Assembly: GCA_013286385.1 (NCBI GenBank)
Contig: JABDFU010000020.1
Span: 1-33,493 of the forward strand
Direction of reading: 5' to 3'
Source: Bacteroidota bacterium
GTDB taxonomy: Bacteria; Bacteroidota; Bacteroidia; JABDFU01
Length of the DNA stretch: 33,493 nucleotides
The notes beneath the pieces are model-generated. The model was given only the letters and a program-made list of their open reading frames with translations. It had not been told where the DNA came from and did not search any database. Below are positions 8,879-15,824 of the stretch, one piece after another. Each line of letters starts with the position of its first letter. The stretch's first letter is position 1. The position numbers and the translations under genes were made by a program.

Positions 8879-10255
8879 ATGCCTGAACTACTTAAAAAAC
8901 GAACGTTTGTCAGTTTTCCCGTAGAGGATGCGCTGGCATTTTCAGACCGTTTGCTTGCCTGGGGAGCTCCCTATGAATACGCAAGTTTTCTCTACAGTAA
9001 CAGGGATCGCAATTCAGAACAAAACAGTCCGGAACGAAACGGGACGTATGACCTTATTGCGGCTTTCGGTGCCGCAAGTATATTGTGTCCGGTACTCAAC
9101 CCCGATAGCTTTGAAGAACTGAGAAAATACCATGAGCGAATTTCGGACTGGATCTTCGGGCACTTAAGCTATGATTTAAAAAATCAATGCGAAGGTCTGC
9201 ATTCTGAAAACTTTGACGGACTATCTTTTCCTGAAATGCATTTTTTTCAGCCGAAGTATCTCTTTCTTCTGAAAGAGCGAGCGCTGCAGGTTGGATATTT
9301 AGCTGAATTTTCAGATGAAGCGGAGATTGAAAATCTGATGGCGCAAATTAACGGCACGCGGTTTGTTGAAATCCCTTTGAAGGATTTGGTTTCTAAGAAG
9401 GTTGCTTCTGCAAAGATGGAGGCCCGGGTCAGCAAAGCAGAATATCTTCAGGCGGTAAATGAACTAAAAGAGCATATTCATCGAGGAGATATTTACGAAA
9501 CGAATTTCTGCATGGAGTTCTATTCGGATGAAGTCCGCATTGACCCTCAAAGCATATATGTACGGCTTAATGAACTTAGTCAGACTCCATTCTCTGCGTA
9601 TTATAGAATCAAAGACCGGTATGCATTTTCGGCGAGCCCCGAGCGTTTTCTGAAAAAAAACGCGTCGATGATTTTGTCCCAGCCCATTAAGGGCACGATT
9701 CGCAGGGGAAAAGATGAAGTTGAGGACAACAAGCTGAAAAGGTTTTTGCATCAGAACAAAAAGGAGCGCAACGAAAATGTCATGATCGTCGATCTGGTGC
9801 GCAACGATCTTTCGCGTTCTGCACGGAGGGGTAGTGTGCGTGTGGACGAACTCTATGGAATTTACAGTTTCCGGCAGGTTCACCAGATGGTTTCGAGTAT
9901 CAGTGCAGAGTTAAGACCCGGATTTCATTTTACCCAGGCCCTGAAAAATGCTTTCCCGATGGGTTCCATGACCGGAGCTCCCAAGGTTAAGGCCATGGAA
10001 CTGATTGAAGAATATGAAAAGACGAAACGTGGTTTGTACTCAGGGGCCCTGGGCTATATTACACCCGATGCCGATTTTGATTTTAACGTAGTCATAAGAA
10101 GCATACTTTACAATGCTGGTTCGGGCTATTTGTCTTTTATGGTCGGCAGCGCAATTACCAATCAGGCTGATCCCGAGCAGGAGTATGAGGAATGCATGCT
10201 AAAGGCCAAGGCCTTGTTTGAAACGTTAAGTGATTCGTATGCTTTCGCAATTTAA
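8879..10255 (+). CDS. pabB: Aminodeoxychorismate synthase component I (PabB-like chorismate-binding enzyme)
   Basis: This is the chorismate-utilising subunit that aminates chorismate to 4-amino-4-deoxychorismate for p-aminobenzoate and folate synthesis. It has 458 aa, usual for PabB. The chorismate-binding domain occupies about residues 185-455. Visible are PIKGTIRRG, whose K271 corresponds to the PabB-type active-site Lys rather than the PIAGT of anthranilate synthase; IVDLVRNDLSR; FPMGSMTGAPKVKAMELIEEYE; and RGLYSGALGY. These separate it from TrpE with fair confidence. No pabA or pabC lies next to it. Its last six codons (SYAFAI) and stop lie in the first copy of a tandem duplication whose second copy carries the tilS start. 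FolC, a later folate enzyme, is about 9 kb downstream. Confidence 0.88.
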   Translation: MPELLKKRTFVSFPVEDALAFSDRLLAWGAPYEYASFLYSNRDRNSEQNSPERNGTYDLIAAFGAASILCPVLNPDSFEELRKYHERISDWIFGHLSYDLKNQCEGLHSENFDGLSFPEMHFFQPKYLFLLKERALQVGYLAEFSDEAEIENLMAQINGTRFVEIPLKDLVSKKVASAKMEARVSKAEYLQAVNELKEHIHRGDIYETNFCMEFYSDEVRIDPQSIYVRLNELSQTPFSAYYRIKDRYAFSASPERFLKKNASMILSQPIKGTIRRGKDEVEDNKLKRFLHQNKKERNENVMIVDLVRNDLSRSARRGSVRVDELYGIYSFRQVHQMVSSISAELRPGFHFTQALKNAFPMGSMTGAPKVKAMELIEEYEKTKRGLYSGALGYITPDADFDFNVVIRSILYNAGSGYLSFMVGSAITNQADPEQEYEECMLKAKALFETLSDSYAFAI

Positions 10256-10275
10256 TTCGTATGCTTTCGCAATTT
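10233..10275 (+). repeat. Tandem duplication at the pabB/tilS junction
   Basis: Bases 10233-10253 are repeated exactly at 10255-10275 (21 identical bases, period 22). Each copy contains an ATG, at 10239 and 10261. The first copy encodes the PabB C-terminus and the second starts TilS. If one copy is removed, PabB still ends in SYAFAI but with TGA, and the tilS ATG falls inside pabB. This looks like a recent duplication that turned an overlapping junction into a separated one. Confidence 0.95.
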
Positions 10276-11643
10276 GAAAATTTTATTCAGCAGCACCATC
10301 TGCACAAGGCCCGTGAAAAAATTCTTGTGGCCGTCAGCGGAGGATTGGATTCCAGCGTTCTTGCCAGGCTTTGTTTTGAAGCCGGATTCAAGTTTGCAAT
10401 CGCGCATTGCAATTTTTCTCTGAGAGGGGAGGAAAGTGATCTGGATGAGGCTTTCGCAAGGAACATGGCCCAAAATTTTAAGGTTAAGTTTTACAGCAAG
10501 CGTTTCGACACGCTTACATTTGCCGCTGCCCAAAAGGTCTCTGTTCAGATGGCGGCCAGGGAGTTGCGTTATGACTGGTTCGGTGAAATTTCAAAGAAAG
10601 AAGGTTACGAGGTTGTTTTTCTGGCGCACCATAAAAACGATTGTTCTGAAACGATGCTGATTAATCTGATCAGGGGAACGGGCATTTCGGGACTGTGCGG
10701 CATACCTCTGAAAAGAGGAAAGATCGTTCGGCCCCTGCTGTTTGCATCCCGGGAAGAACTTTCAGCGTATGCGGCTGAAAAAAAAATTACCTACAGAGAA
10801 GACAGCAGCAATGCTTCGGACGATTACCTGCGAAACAAAATCAGGCATCAGCTCATGCCTCTGCTGGAAGAACTGAATCCAGGTCTGCTGGATAGCCTTG
10901 ACGCTACTGCCCGTCATCTGTCAGCTGTCAATCAGGTTTTCAACAGGGCGATGTACACCGCTCTTAAAGGGCTGATCAAAAAAAACGAAATTGTGAGTTC
11001 TGAACTACTCGGGCTGCACCCCACTGAACTTTTTTTATACGAGTTGCTGAAGCCTTATGGATTCAATGAAGCGGTATGTTCTTCTATTTTGCTTTCACTG
11101 AAAAGGAAGGGATCGGGGCAACAGTTTTTTTCGGCCACACACCGTATTGTTAAAGACAGGAAGCGCTTGATTTTGTCTCCGGGAACTGAAAACGGCAGCG
11201 ACCGCAAAAAGGAGGACGGAACGGAATTCTGCATAGCATCCGACCAGAAAAAAATTCTGAAACCCATTGCCCTGAGCATTCAAAAAAAGCGGAGAGCCTC
11301 CTTAAAATCCCGAACTTCCTTTGTCATTCCAAGGGTAAGCTCAATGGCTTTCCTGGACAATGATAAGCTGAAGTTTCCGTTAAGCCTTCGCAAATGGAAA
11401 GCCGGGGATGCCTTTGTTCCCCTGGGAATGAAAACCCGCAAAAAACTCAGCGACTTTTTTACAGACAATAAATTTTCCCTGCCTGAGAAAGAAAACACCT
11501 GGCTGCTGGTTTCGGATAAAGATATCGTCTGGGTGGTCGGACGGCGCATCGATGAACGGTACAAAGTGACTTCAGCAACCAAAGTAATTCGTATATTTAA
11601 AATCAGAAGGACAACGGCGTATGAACGAAGAGATTCTTTTTGA
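10261..11643 (+). CDS. tilS: tRNA(Ile)-lysidine synthetase
   Basis: TilS modifies C34 of the CAU-anticodon tRNA(Ile) to lysidine with ATP, so that it decodes AUA. The 460-aa protein has the N-terminal PP-loop ATPase motif SGGLDSSVL at residues 26-34. Also visible are AHCNFSLRGEESDLDEAF and the tRNA-binding block FLAHHKNDCSETMLINLIRG. The region around YREDSSNASDDYLRNKIRHQLMPLL is diagnostic. The C-terminal part contains the substrate-binding domain, with FPLSLRKWKAGDAFVPLGM and KKLSDFFTDNKF. The ATG sits in the second copy of the junction repeat, five bases after the pabB stop. The 3' end overlaps the next gene by 23 bp. Confidence 0.96.
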   Translation: MLSQFENFIQQHHLHKAREKILVAVSGGLDSSVLARLCFEAGFKFAIAHCNFSLRGEESDLDEAFARNMAQNFKVKFYSKRFDTLTFAAAQKVSVQMAARELRYDWFGEISKKEGYEVVFLAHHKNDCSETMLINLIRGTGISGLCGIPLKRGKIVRPLLFASREELSAYAAEKKITYREDSSNASDDYLRNKIRHQLMPLLEELNPGLLDSLDATARHLSAVNQVFNRAMYTALKGLIKKNEIVSSELLGLHPTELFLYELLKPYGFNEAVCSSILLSLKRKGSGQQFFSATHRIVKDRKRLILSPGTENGSDRKKEDGTEFCIASDQKKILKPIALSIQKKRRASLKSRTSFVIPRVSSMAFLDNDKLKFPLSLRKWKAGDAFVPLGMKTRKKLSDFFTDNKFSLPEKENTWLLVSDKDIVWVVGRRIDERYKVTSATKVIRIFKIRRTTAYERRDSF

Positions 11644-12157
11644 GGAAAAGCAATACCTTGGTTACAGCCGTCAGAGCATGACGCTTCGCACCCTTCTTGC
11701 ACTCTTTTGTTTTCTTGCTTATTTCTGGTCGGAGAATCCCAAGCCGGTCGAAATCTCAGGTCTTTACATTGGATCTTATCCCGCTCAGGGAATAGAAAAT
11801 TCGGGACAGTTGTTTTTCATTATGGGTGTGGCTATTTTGCTGTTTTCAATGCTGTTCCCTTTTTTGGTTCACTTGCATACAGTGGTCAACTCAAGTGGCA
11901 TTATCCTTACGGGTCTTTGGACTTCACGAAAGGTAAACATCCGTTTGTCGGATATTGCTTCCTTCAGAAGACTAAGATTCAAGCGTTATTTTAAAGGTCG
12001 TGCAGTATACAACCTGCACGGAAATGGGAAGATACGTTTTCATACACGGGGCAAGGAAATGGTTGAGTTGGTTGATAAAAACGGACTTAAATACCGGATT
12101 GGCACGCAACGGGCAGTGGAATTTATAGGTGCTTTGCAAAAACGAATGCCCGTTTAA
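11621..12157 (+). CDS. Hypothetical membrane protein, possible PH-like domain
   Basis: I do not recognise a named family. The 178-aa protein has two hydrophobic segments, about residues 22-40 and 62-85. A soluble C-terminal half follows, with a beta-rich pattern (NSSGIILTG, KVNIRLSDIASFRRL, ELVDKNGLKYRIGT, then a helix VEFIGALQKRM) that resembles bacterial PH-like or EbsA-type membrane proteins. That resemblance is an inference from pattern only. It overlaps tilS by 23 bp, which suggests cotranscription with pabB-tilS. The ATG at 11621 is the only reasonable start that keeps both hydrophobic segments. Confidence 0.7.
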   Translation: MNEEILFEEKQYLGYSRQSMTLRTLLALFCFLAYFWSENPKPVEISGLYIGSYPAQGIENSGQLFFIMGVAILLFSMLFPFLVHLHTVVNSSGIILTGLWTSRKVNIRLSDIASFRRLRFKRYFKGRAVYNLHGNGKIRFHTRGKEMVELVDKNGLKYRIGTQRAVEFIGALQKRMPV

Positions 12158-12164
12158 ATTTTTA

Positions 12165-12193
12165 TTGAAAATTATGCAACGTTTTTTATTTTG
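12165..12193 (+). promoter_or_regulatory. Possible promoter of the 101-aa protein gene
   Basis: TTG at 12165-12167 is followed after 19 bases by TATTTTG at 12187-12193. This fits the Bacteroidota -33/-7 layout except that the -7 box is one base short. The start codon is 26 bases downstream. Confidence 0.35.
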
Positions 12194-12219
12194 TCACGTT
12201 AAACCCACATAAGATTAAA

Positions 12220-12525
12220 ATGATGGACGATATGGAAGCGAAACTCAGAAATGCCGCACTTGTGGAAAAGGAAAATGTTGCGGATCTTAAATTTCCCGGT
12301 GAGGAAGTTTTATTGTCAGTTGAAGCGGTAAAGCTTCGCAAAGCAGATTTAGACAAAGCCTTAAAACTGGGCAATGCCGAAAAGGGCAAAACCCGTATTA
12401 TTTTTGAAGATTCAGAGAGCGTCAAGCAGGTCGAAACGACCATCTGGGGCGTTACCGATAAACGGATTATCCTCAAGCAGGGTGTGGTTATTCCCATACA
12501 CCGTATTCACGAAGTACGGATTTAG
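12220..12525 (+). CDS. Conserved hypothetical protein, 101 aa
   Basis: Function unknown. This small soluble protein has an acidic, helical N-terminus (MMDDMEAKLRNAALVEKE). A C-terminal part containing IIFEDSESVKQVETTIWGV and GVVIPIHRIHEVRI resembles, from memory, a short uncharacterised protein widespread in Bacteroidota. It has no signal peptide or membrane segment. An antisense frame of similar length covers it, but the plus-strand protein has the conserved-looking sequence, a sensible composition and a promoter-like sequence upstream. It stands 40 bp upstream of dsbD on the same strand. Confidence 0.75.
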   Translation: MMDDMEAKLRNAALVEKENVADLKFPGEEVLLSVEAVKLRKADLDKALKLGNAEKGKTRIIFEDSESVKQVETTIWGVTDKRIILKQGVVIPIHRIHEVRI

Positions 12526-12565
12526 TCAGGAAAATTGAGTATTTTTAACACCCTAATTCAGGGGT

Positions 12566-14635
12566 ATGAAATTTTCCCGATTTTTAGTAGTTTCACTGTT
12601 CTCCGTTTTAACTTTTTGTTGTACCTCGCAACCTGCGCCGGCTCAGATATTAAAACCGGTAAAGTGGGAATTCAGCTCCGCAAAAAACGGAGCTGATGAA
12701 GCGGTGCTGATTTTTACTGCGCACATTGATTCAAACTGGCATCTCTATTCCCAGTTCGTTGGGGAGGGGGGGGCCATCCCCACTAAATTTACTATTCCTA
12801 AAAGCAAGGACTATGATTTGCTTGGACCGGTGAAAGAGGGCAAGGCCGTAAAGATTCACGATAAAAATTTCGGCATTGATCTGCTTTATTTCGAAAACAA
12901 GGCGGTTTTTAAGCAACGCATCAAAATACATTCAAGCAAACCGTTTGAAATAAAGGGTTCCGTGGAGTTTATGGTTTGTGATGATTCCCGTTGCCTTCCT
13001 CCCGATGGAGTGGACTTTACTCTTCAACTCGGACCAGCAATAACTGTAGCTTCTGATAGGAGTCCTGACACTTCTTCATCTTCGCAAAAGTCGGCAAGAG
13101 ACAGTGTCGGTATGTCTGGAAATGACACCTCAGTTGTTTCGGATGTTCATCAAAGGACCGGGGACCTGATGGCCGCTTCGGCTCCTGTGTCAGCCCCCAG
13201 GAACAGTTCCTGGATCATTTTATTTATTGCGGGTTTCCTTGGCGGAATTGTGGCTTTGTTTACTCCCTGTGTATTTCCGATGATCCCGCTTACGGTGAGT
13301 TTTTTCACCAAGAAAAGTAAGACGCGGAAAGAAGGAATTACCAATGCGCTGATTTACGGATTGTCCATTGTTCTGATTTATGTTACGCTTGGAATGATTA
13401 TCACCCTCATTTTTGGACCGGATGCTTTAAACGCCCTGGCCAGTAATGCAATTGTGAACCTGGCCTTTTTCCTGATTTTCGTTGTATTTGCTATTTCCTT
13501 TCTGGGCGCTTTCGAAATTACCCTTCCCAGTTCCTGGGTAAACAAAGCAGACAGCGCTTCGGATAAAGGGGGATTGCTGGGTATTTTCTTTATGGCCTCC
13601 ACGCTTTCCCTGGTTTCCTTTTCCTGTACAGGACCCATCATTGGAAGTGTTCTTGTTGCTGCGGCAGTGGAAGGCAGTGTTTTGGGTCCCATATTGGTAA
13701 TGGCGGGATTCTCGGCAGCCCTGGCCTTGCCTTTTGCTTTGTTCGCCGCTTTTCCGGGCTGGCTGAATTCCCTGCCCAAATCAGGAGGCTGGCTGAATAC
13801 AGTAAAGGTCGTACTGGGTTTGCTGGAGTTGGCATTTGCCCTTAAGTTTTTGTCTAATGTGGATTTGGCCTATCATTGGGGAATTTTAAAACGGGAAATT
13901 TTTATTGCGCTTTGGATTGTGATATTTAGCATACTTGGTTTTTACCTGCTTGGGAAAATTAAATTTTCGCACGACAGCGATCGTTCACACACGACCATAT
14001 CAGGACTTCTCCTGGCCATACTTACTTTTTCTTTTGTCATTTATCTGCTTCCCGGAATGTGGGGTGCACCTTTGAAACTTATCAGTGGTTTTCCGCCACC
14101 GGCCTATTACAACGAGGGATGGGGCTCAGGAGGATCGAAGGCTGAGGCTGGCCCTATGGTTGCCGGAACCGATCCAGCGCATTGTCCCCACAACTTATCC
14201 TGCTTTCACGATTACAAGCTTGCACTGGCTTATGCCCGGCAAACCGGGAAGCCTTTAATGATTGATTTTACAGGATACTCCTGCGTGAACTGCCGCAAAA
14301 TGGAAGACAACGTTTGGTCAGACGATCTGGTACTTAACCGCCTGCGAACCGATTTTGTGCTGGTGTCTCTTTATGTTGATGACAAAACTGAATTGCCTGA
14401 AAACGAGCAATACCTTTCTCCGGTTACTAACCGCAAGGTGAAAACCCTCGGAAACAAATGGAGCGACCTCGAAACCAGTCGTTTTAAAACGAATTCACAG
14501 CCCTATTACGTATTGCTGGATCACCGGGAAAGAGAACTGGTTTCACCGGTGGGATACACACCTGATATCGGGGAGTATGTGAAGTACCTGGATATGGGGA
14601 AGGACGAATTCCGGAAAAGAGCGATTGGCCATTAG
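12566..14635 (+). CDS. dsbD: Thiol:disulfide interchange protein DsbD
   Basis: DsbD passes electrons from cytoplasmic thioredoxin across the inner membrane to periplasmic thiol proteins. All three parts are present in 689 aa. There is a signal sequence and an N-terminal periplasmic domain with C138/C143 (CDDSRCLPP). A central membrane domain of about eight segments carries C235 (TPCVFPMIPLTVSFFTK) and C354 (SFSCTGPIIGS). The C-terminal thioredoxin-like domain has C573xxC576 (GYSCVNCRKMED). The signal region contains adjacent cysteines C18/C19, but the sequence around them is a poor lipobox, so I do not call it a lipoprotein. An in-frame run of eight G lies at 12766-12773. The gene ends 19 bp before a convergent gene. 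Confidence 0.95.
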   Translation: MKFSRFLVVSLFSVLTFCCTSQPAPAQILKPVKWEFSSAKNGADEAVLIFTAHIDSNWHLYSQFVGEGGAIPTKFTIPKSKDYDLLGPVKEGKAVKIHDKNFGIDLLYFENKAVFKQRIKIHSSKPFEIKGSVEFMVCDDSRCLPPDGVDFTLQLGPAITVASDRSPDTSSSSQKSARDSVGMSGNDTSVVSDVHQRTGDLMAASAPVSAPRNSSWIILFIAGFLGGIVALFTPCVFPMIPLTVSFFTKKSKTRKEGITNALIYGLSIVLIYVTLGMIITLIFGPDALNALASNAIVNLAFFLIFVVFAISFLGAFEITLPSSWVNKADSASDKGGLLGIFFMASTLSLVSFSCTGPIIGSVLVAAAVEGSVLGPILVMAGFSAALALPFALFAAFPGWLNSLPKSGGWLNTVKVVLGLLELAFALKFLSNVDLAYHWGILKREIFIALWIVIFSILGFYLLGKIKFSHDSDRSHTTISGLLLAILTFSFVIYLLPGMWGAPLKLISGFPPPAYYNEGWGSGGSKAEAGPMVAGTDPAHCPHNLSCFHDYKLALAYARQTGKPLMIDFTGYSCVNCRKMEDNVWSDDLVLNRLRTDFVLVSLYVDDKTELPENEQYLSPVTNRKVKTLGNKWSDLETSRFKTNSQPYYVLLDHRERELVSPVGYTPDIGEYVKYLDMGKDEFRKRAIGH

Positions 14636-14654
14636 TGGAGAATTAACAACTCAC

Positions 14655-15107
14655 TCAGTTGAGGTCACTGGGATCCGGCGCCTTCTCGTAGCCTTTTTTC
14701 TTGGGCTTGATCTTCTTAATGAAGAGGACGTTGATGAGCTCATCGTCAATGGTAATAAGGGTTTTTGAGATTCCGTTCTGTATGGTTACGTCCTTGACAT
14801 CGTACTTCCATTTGCGCTTAACCTGCTCATAACTTCCGTCTTCCAGTTTAATGTACATGGCCAGCACAATATTATTTTTTACTTCGGCTTTTCCGTTGTA
14901 ACAATTGGCTGCACTTCCGTTGCGGAAAGTTATGATCACGTCGGTATAGGTTCCGTCTTCGACGTCATTGGCTCCCCTGTCTTCAAATTTTTGAGCCCAT
15001 TTGAGGTAGCAATTGGTTTCTGGAGCTTTGGTCCCGCTATCCTGGGCCCTCATGCCTGTCCATCCCATCCCAGTAATCAGCAGAGCCGCTAGTATTGATT
15101 TCCTCAT
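14655..15107 (-). CDS. Small secreted hypothetical protein
   Basis: Function unknown. The reading frame extends upstream to 15350, but that part would overlap gmhA and has no signal peptide. Starting at the ATG at 15107 gives a 150-aa protein with a clean signal peptide, MRKSILAALLITGMGWTGMRAQ, so this start is chosen. The mature part has two Cys (NCYLKWAQKFEDR and AANCYNGKAEV) and a beta-rich middle (TYTDVIITFRNG, IVLAMYIKLEDGSYEQVKRKWKY), and ends in a Lys-rich tail (KKIKPKKKGYEKAP). It is probably periplasmic or exported. It is divergent from gmhA, with 63 bp between the start codons. Confidence 0.75.
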   Translation of the reverse strand: MRKSILAALLITGMGWTGMRAQDSGTKAPETNCYLKWAQKFEDRGANDVEDGTYTDVIITFRNGSAANCYNGKAEVKNNIVLAMYIKLEDGSYEQVKRKWKYDVKDVTIQNGISKTLITIDDELINVLFIKKIKPKKKGYEKAPDPSDLN

Positions 15108-15132
15108 TTCGTCTTCCGGTTTTAGTAGGTAG

Positions 15133-15166
15133 TTGTTTTTAGTTGCTCTAAAATAGAATAACTTTG
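15133..15166 (+). promoter_or_regulatory. gmhA promoter with perfect -7 box next to the ATG
   Basis: TAACTTTG at 15159-15166 matches the Bacteroidota -7 consensus exactly and ends only four bases before the gmhA ATG. A TTG at 15133-15135 lies 23 bases upstream. If active, transcription would begin at or within a few bases of the start codon, giving a leaderless or nearly leaderless message. Confidence 0.45.
15148..15155 (-). promoter_or_regulatory. Possible -7 element for the small secreted protein gene
   Basis: On the minus strand bases 15155-15148 read TATTTTAG. A TTG lies 20 bases upstream at 15178-15176, just inside gmhA. The element would give a leader of about 40 bases. It overlaps the spacer of the proposed gmhA promoter, so the two could compete. 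Confidence 0.3.
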
Positions 15167-15170
15167 TCAG

Positions 15171-15749
15171 ATGACCAACCCCATTAAACAGAATTTCTTC
15201 GAAGCCCAGGATGTGCTGAGTAAATTTATCAATGACGACAGGAATTTTCAACACATTGCACGGGCCGGTGAGATCATGGTAAAAGCCCTGAAAGCCGGAG
15301 GGAAAATTATTTCCTGCGGTAACGGAGGTTCTATGTGTGACGCCATGCACTTTGCAGAAGAGCTCAGCGGACGGTTCAGGGAAGACCGCAAAGCCCTGGC
15401 TGCCGTTTCGATATCAGATCCCTCGCATATTTCCTGCGTTGGAAATGATTATGGATATGACAAAATATTTTCAAGATACATTGATGGTTTGGGAAAACAA
15501 GGGGATGTATTGCTTGCCATAAGTTCCAGCGGAAATTCGGTCAACGTGGTAAATGCCATGAATGCAGCCCGCGATAAGGGGATGCAGGTGGTTGGCCTGA
15601 CCGGAAAGGAAGGGGGCAAGATGGCTCTTTTGTGCGATGTCGAAATACGTGCTCCGTTTTCTGCCTTTGCCGACCGGGCTCAGGAAATCCACATCAAGGT
15701 TATTCATTCGCTGATTCATTTTATAGAGTTGAATATTGATTTGGGATAG
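15171..15749 (+). CDS. gmhA: Phosphoheptose isomerase
   Basis: GmhA converts sedoheptulose 7-phosphate to D-glycero-D-manno-heptose 7-phosphate, the first step of the ADP-heptose pathway for lipopolysaccharide core and other glycans. It has 192 aa, the same length as the E. coli enzyme, with long near-identical blocks: [49 protein letters not shown] and [12 protein letters not shown]. The metal and catalytic residues of the family are present as H60, E64, Q171 and H179. It is a SIS-domain protein. Other heptose genes (hldE, gmhB) are not in the window. A strong inverted repeat follows at 15764-15810. Confidence 0.95.
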   Translation: MTNPIKQNFFEAQDVLSKFINDDRNFQHIARAGEIMVKALKAGGKIISCGNGGSMCDAMHFAEELSGRFREDRKALAAVSISDPSHISCVGNDYGYDKIFSRYIDGLGKQGDVLLAISSSGNSVNVVNAMNAARDKGMQVVGLTGKEGGKMALLCDVEIRAPFSAFADRAQEIHIKVIHSLIHFIELNIDLG

Positions 15750-15763
15750 TACGCCCCTGTTGG

Positions 15764-15810
15764 CTATTCGCTAATCAGGTTTTTATACCCGGATTCTGAT
15801 TGATGAATAG
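15764..15810 (+). repeat. Inverted repeat between gmhA and comM
   Basis: The arms are CTATTCgctAATCAG (15764-15778) and CTGATTgatGAATAG (15796-15810). Twelve of 15 positions pair, and the three central ones would be G-U, C/A and U-G in RNA. A further G-C pair flanks the arms (15763/15811). The 17-base loop contains TTTTATACCC. No T-tract follows, so it is not a standard intrinsic terminator in either direction. It ends 14 bases before the comM ATG. Confidence 0.75.
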
Positions 15811-15824
15811 CTGCATCTTGCGGC

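Noticed and set aside
10239-10277. 12-codon frame starting in the first copy of the junction repeat
   Set aside because: It is a by-product of the duplication and overlaps the end of pabB; kept only as a remark on tilS initiation.
12186-12497. 103-codon minus-strand frame over the 101-aa gene
   Set aside because: Ser-rich and low in complexity. The plus-strand frame has a conserved-looking sequence, a promoter-like element and the same orientation as dsbD.
14647-14661. CAACT/AGTTG inverted repeat after dsbD
   Set aside because: Only five pairs and no T-tract; too weak to call a terminator.
15108-15350. Upstream extension of the small secreted protein (start at 15350)
   Set aside because: It would overlap gmhA by about 180 bp and bury the signal peptide in the middle of the protein.
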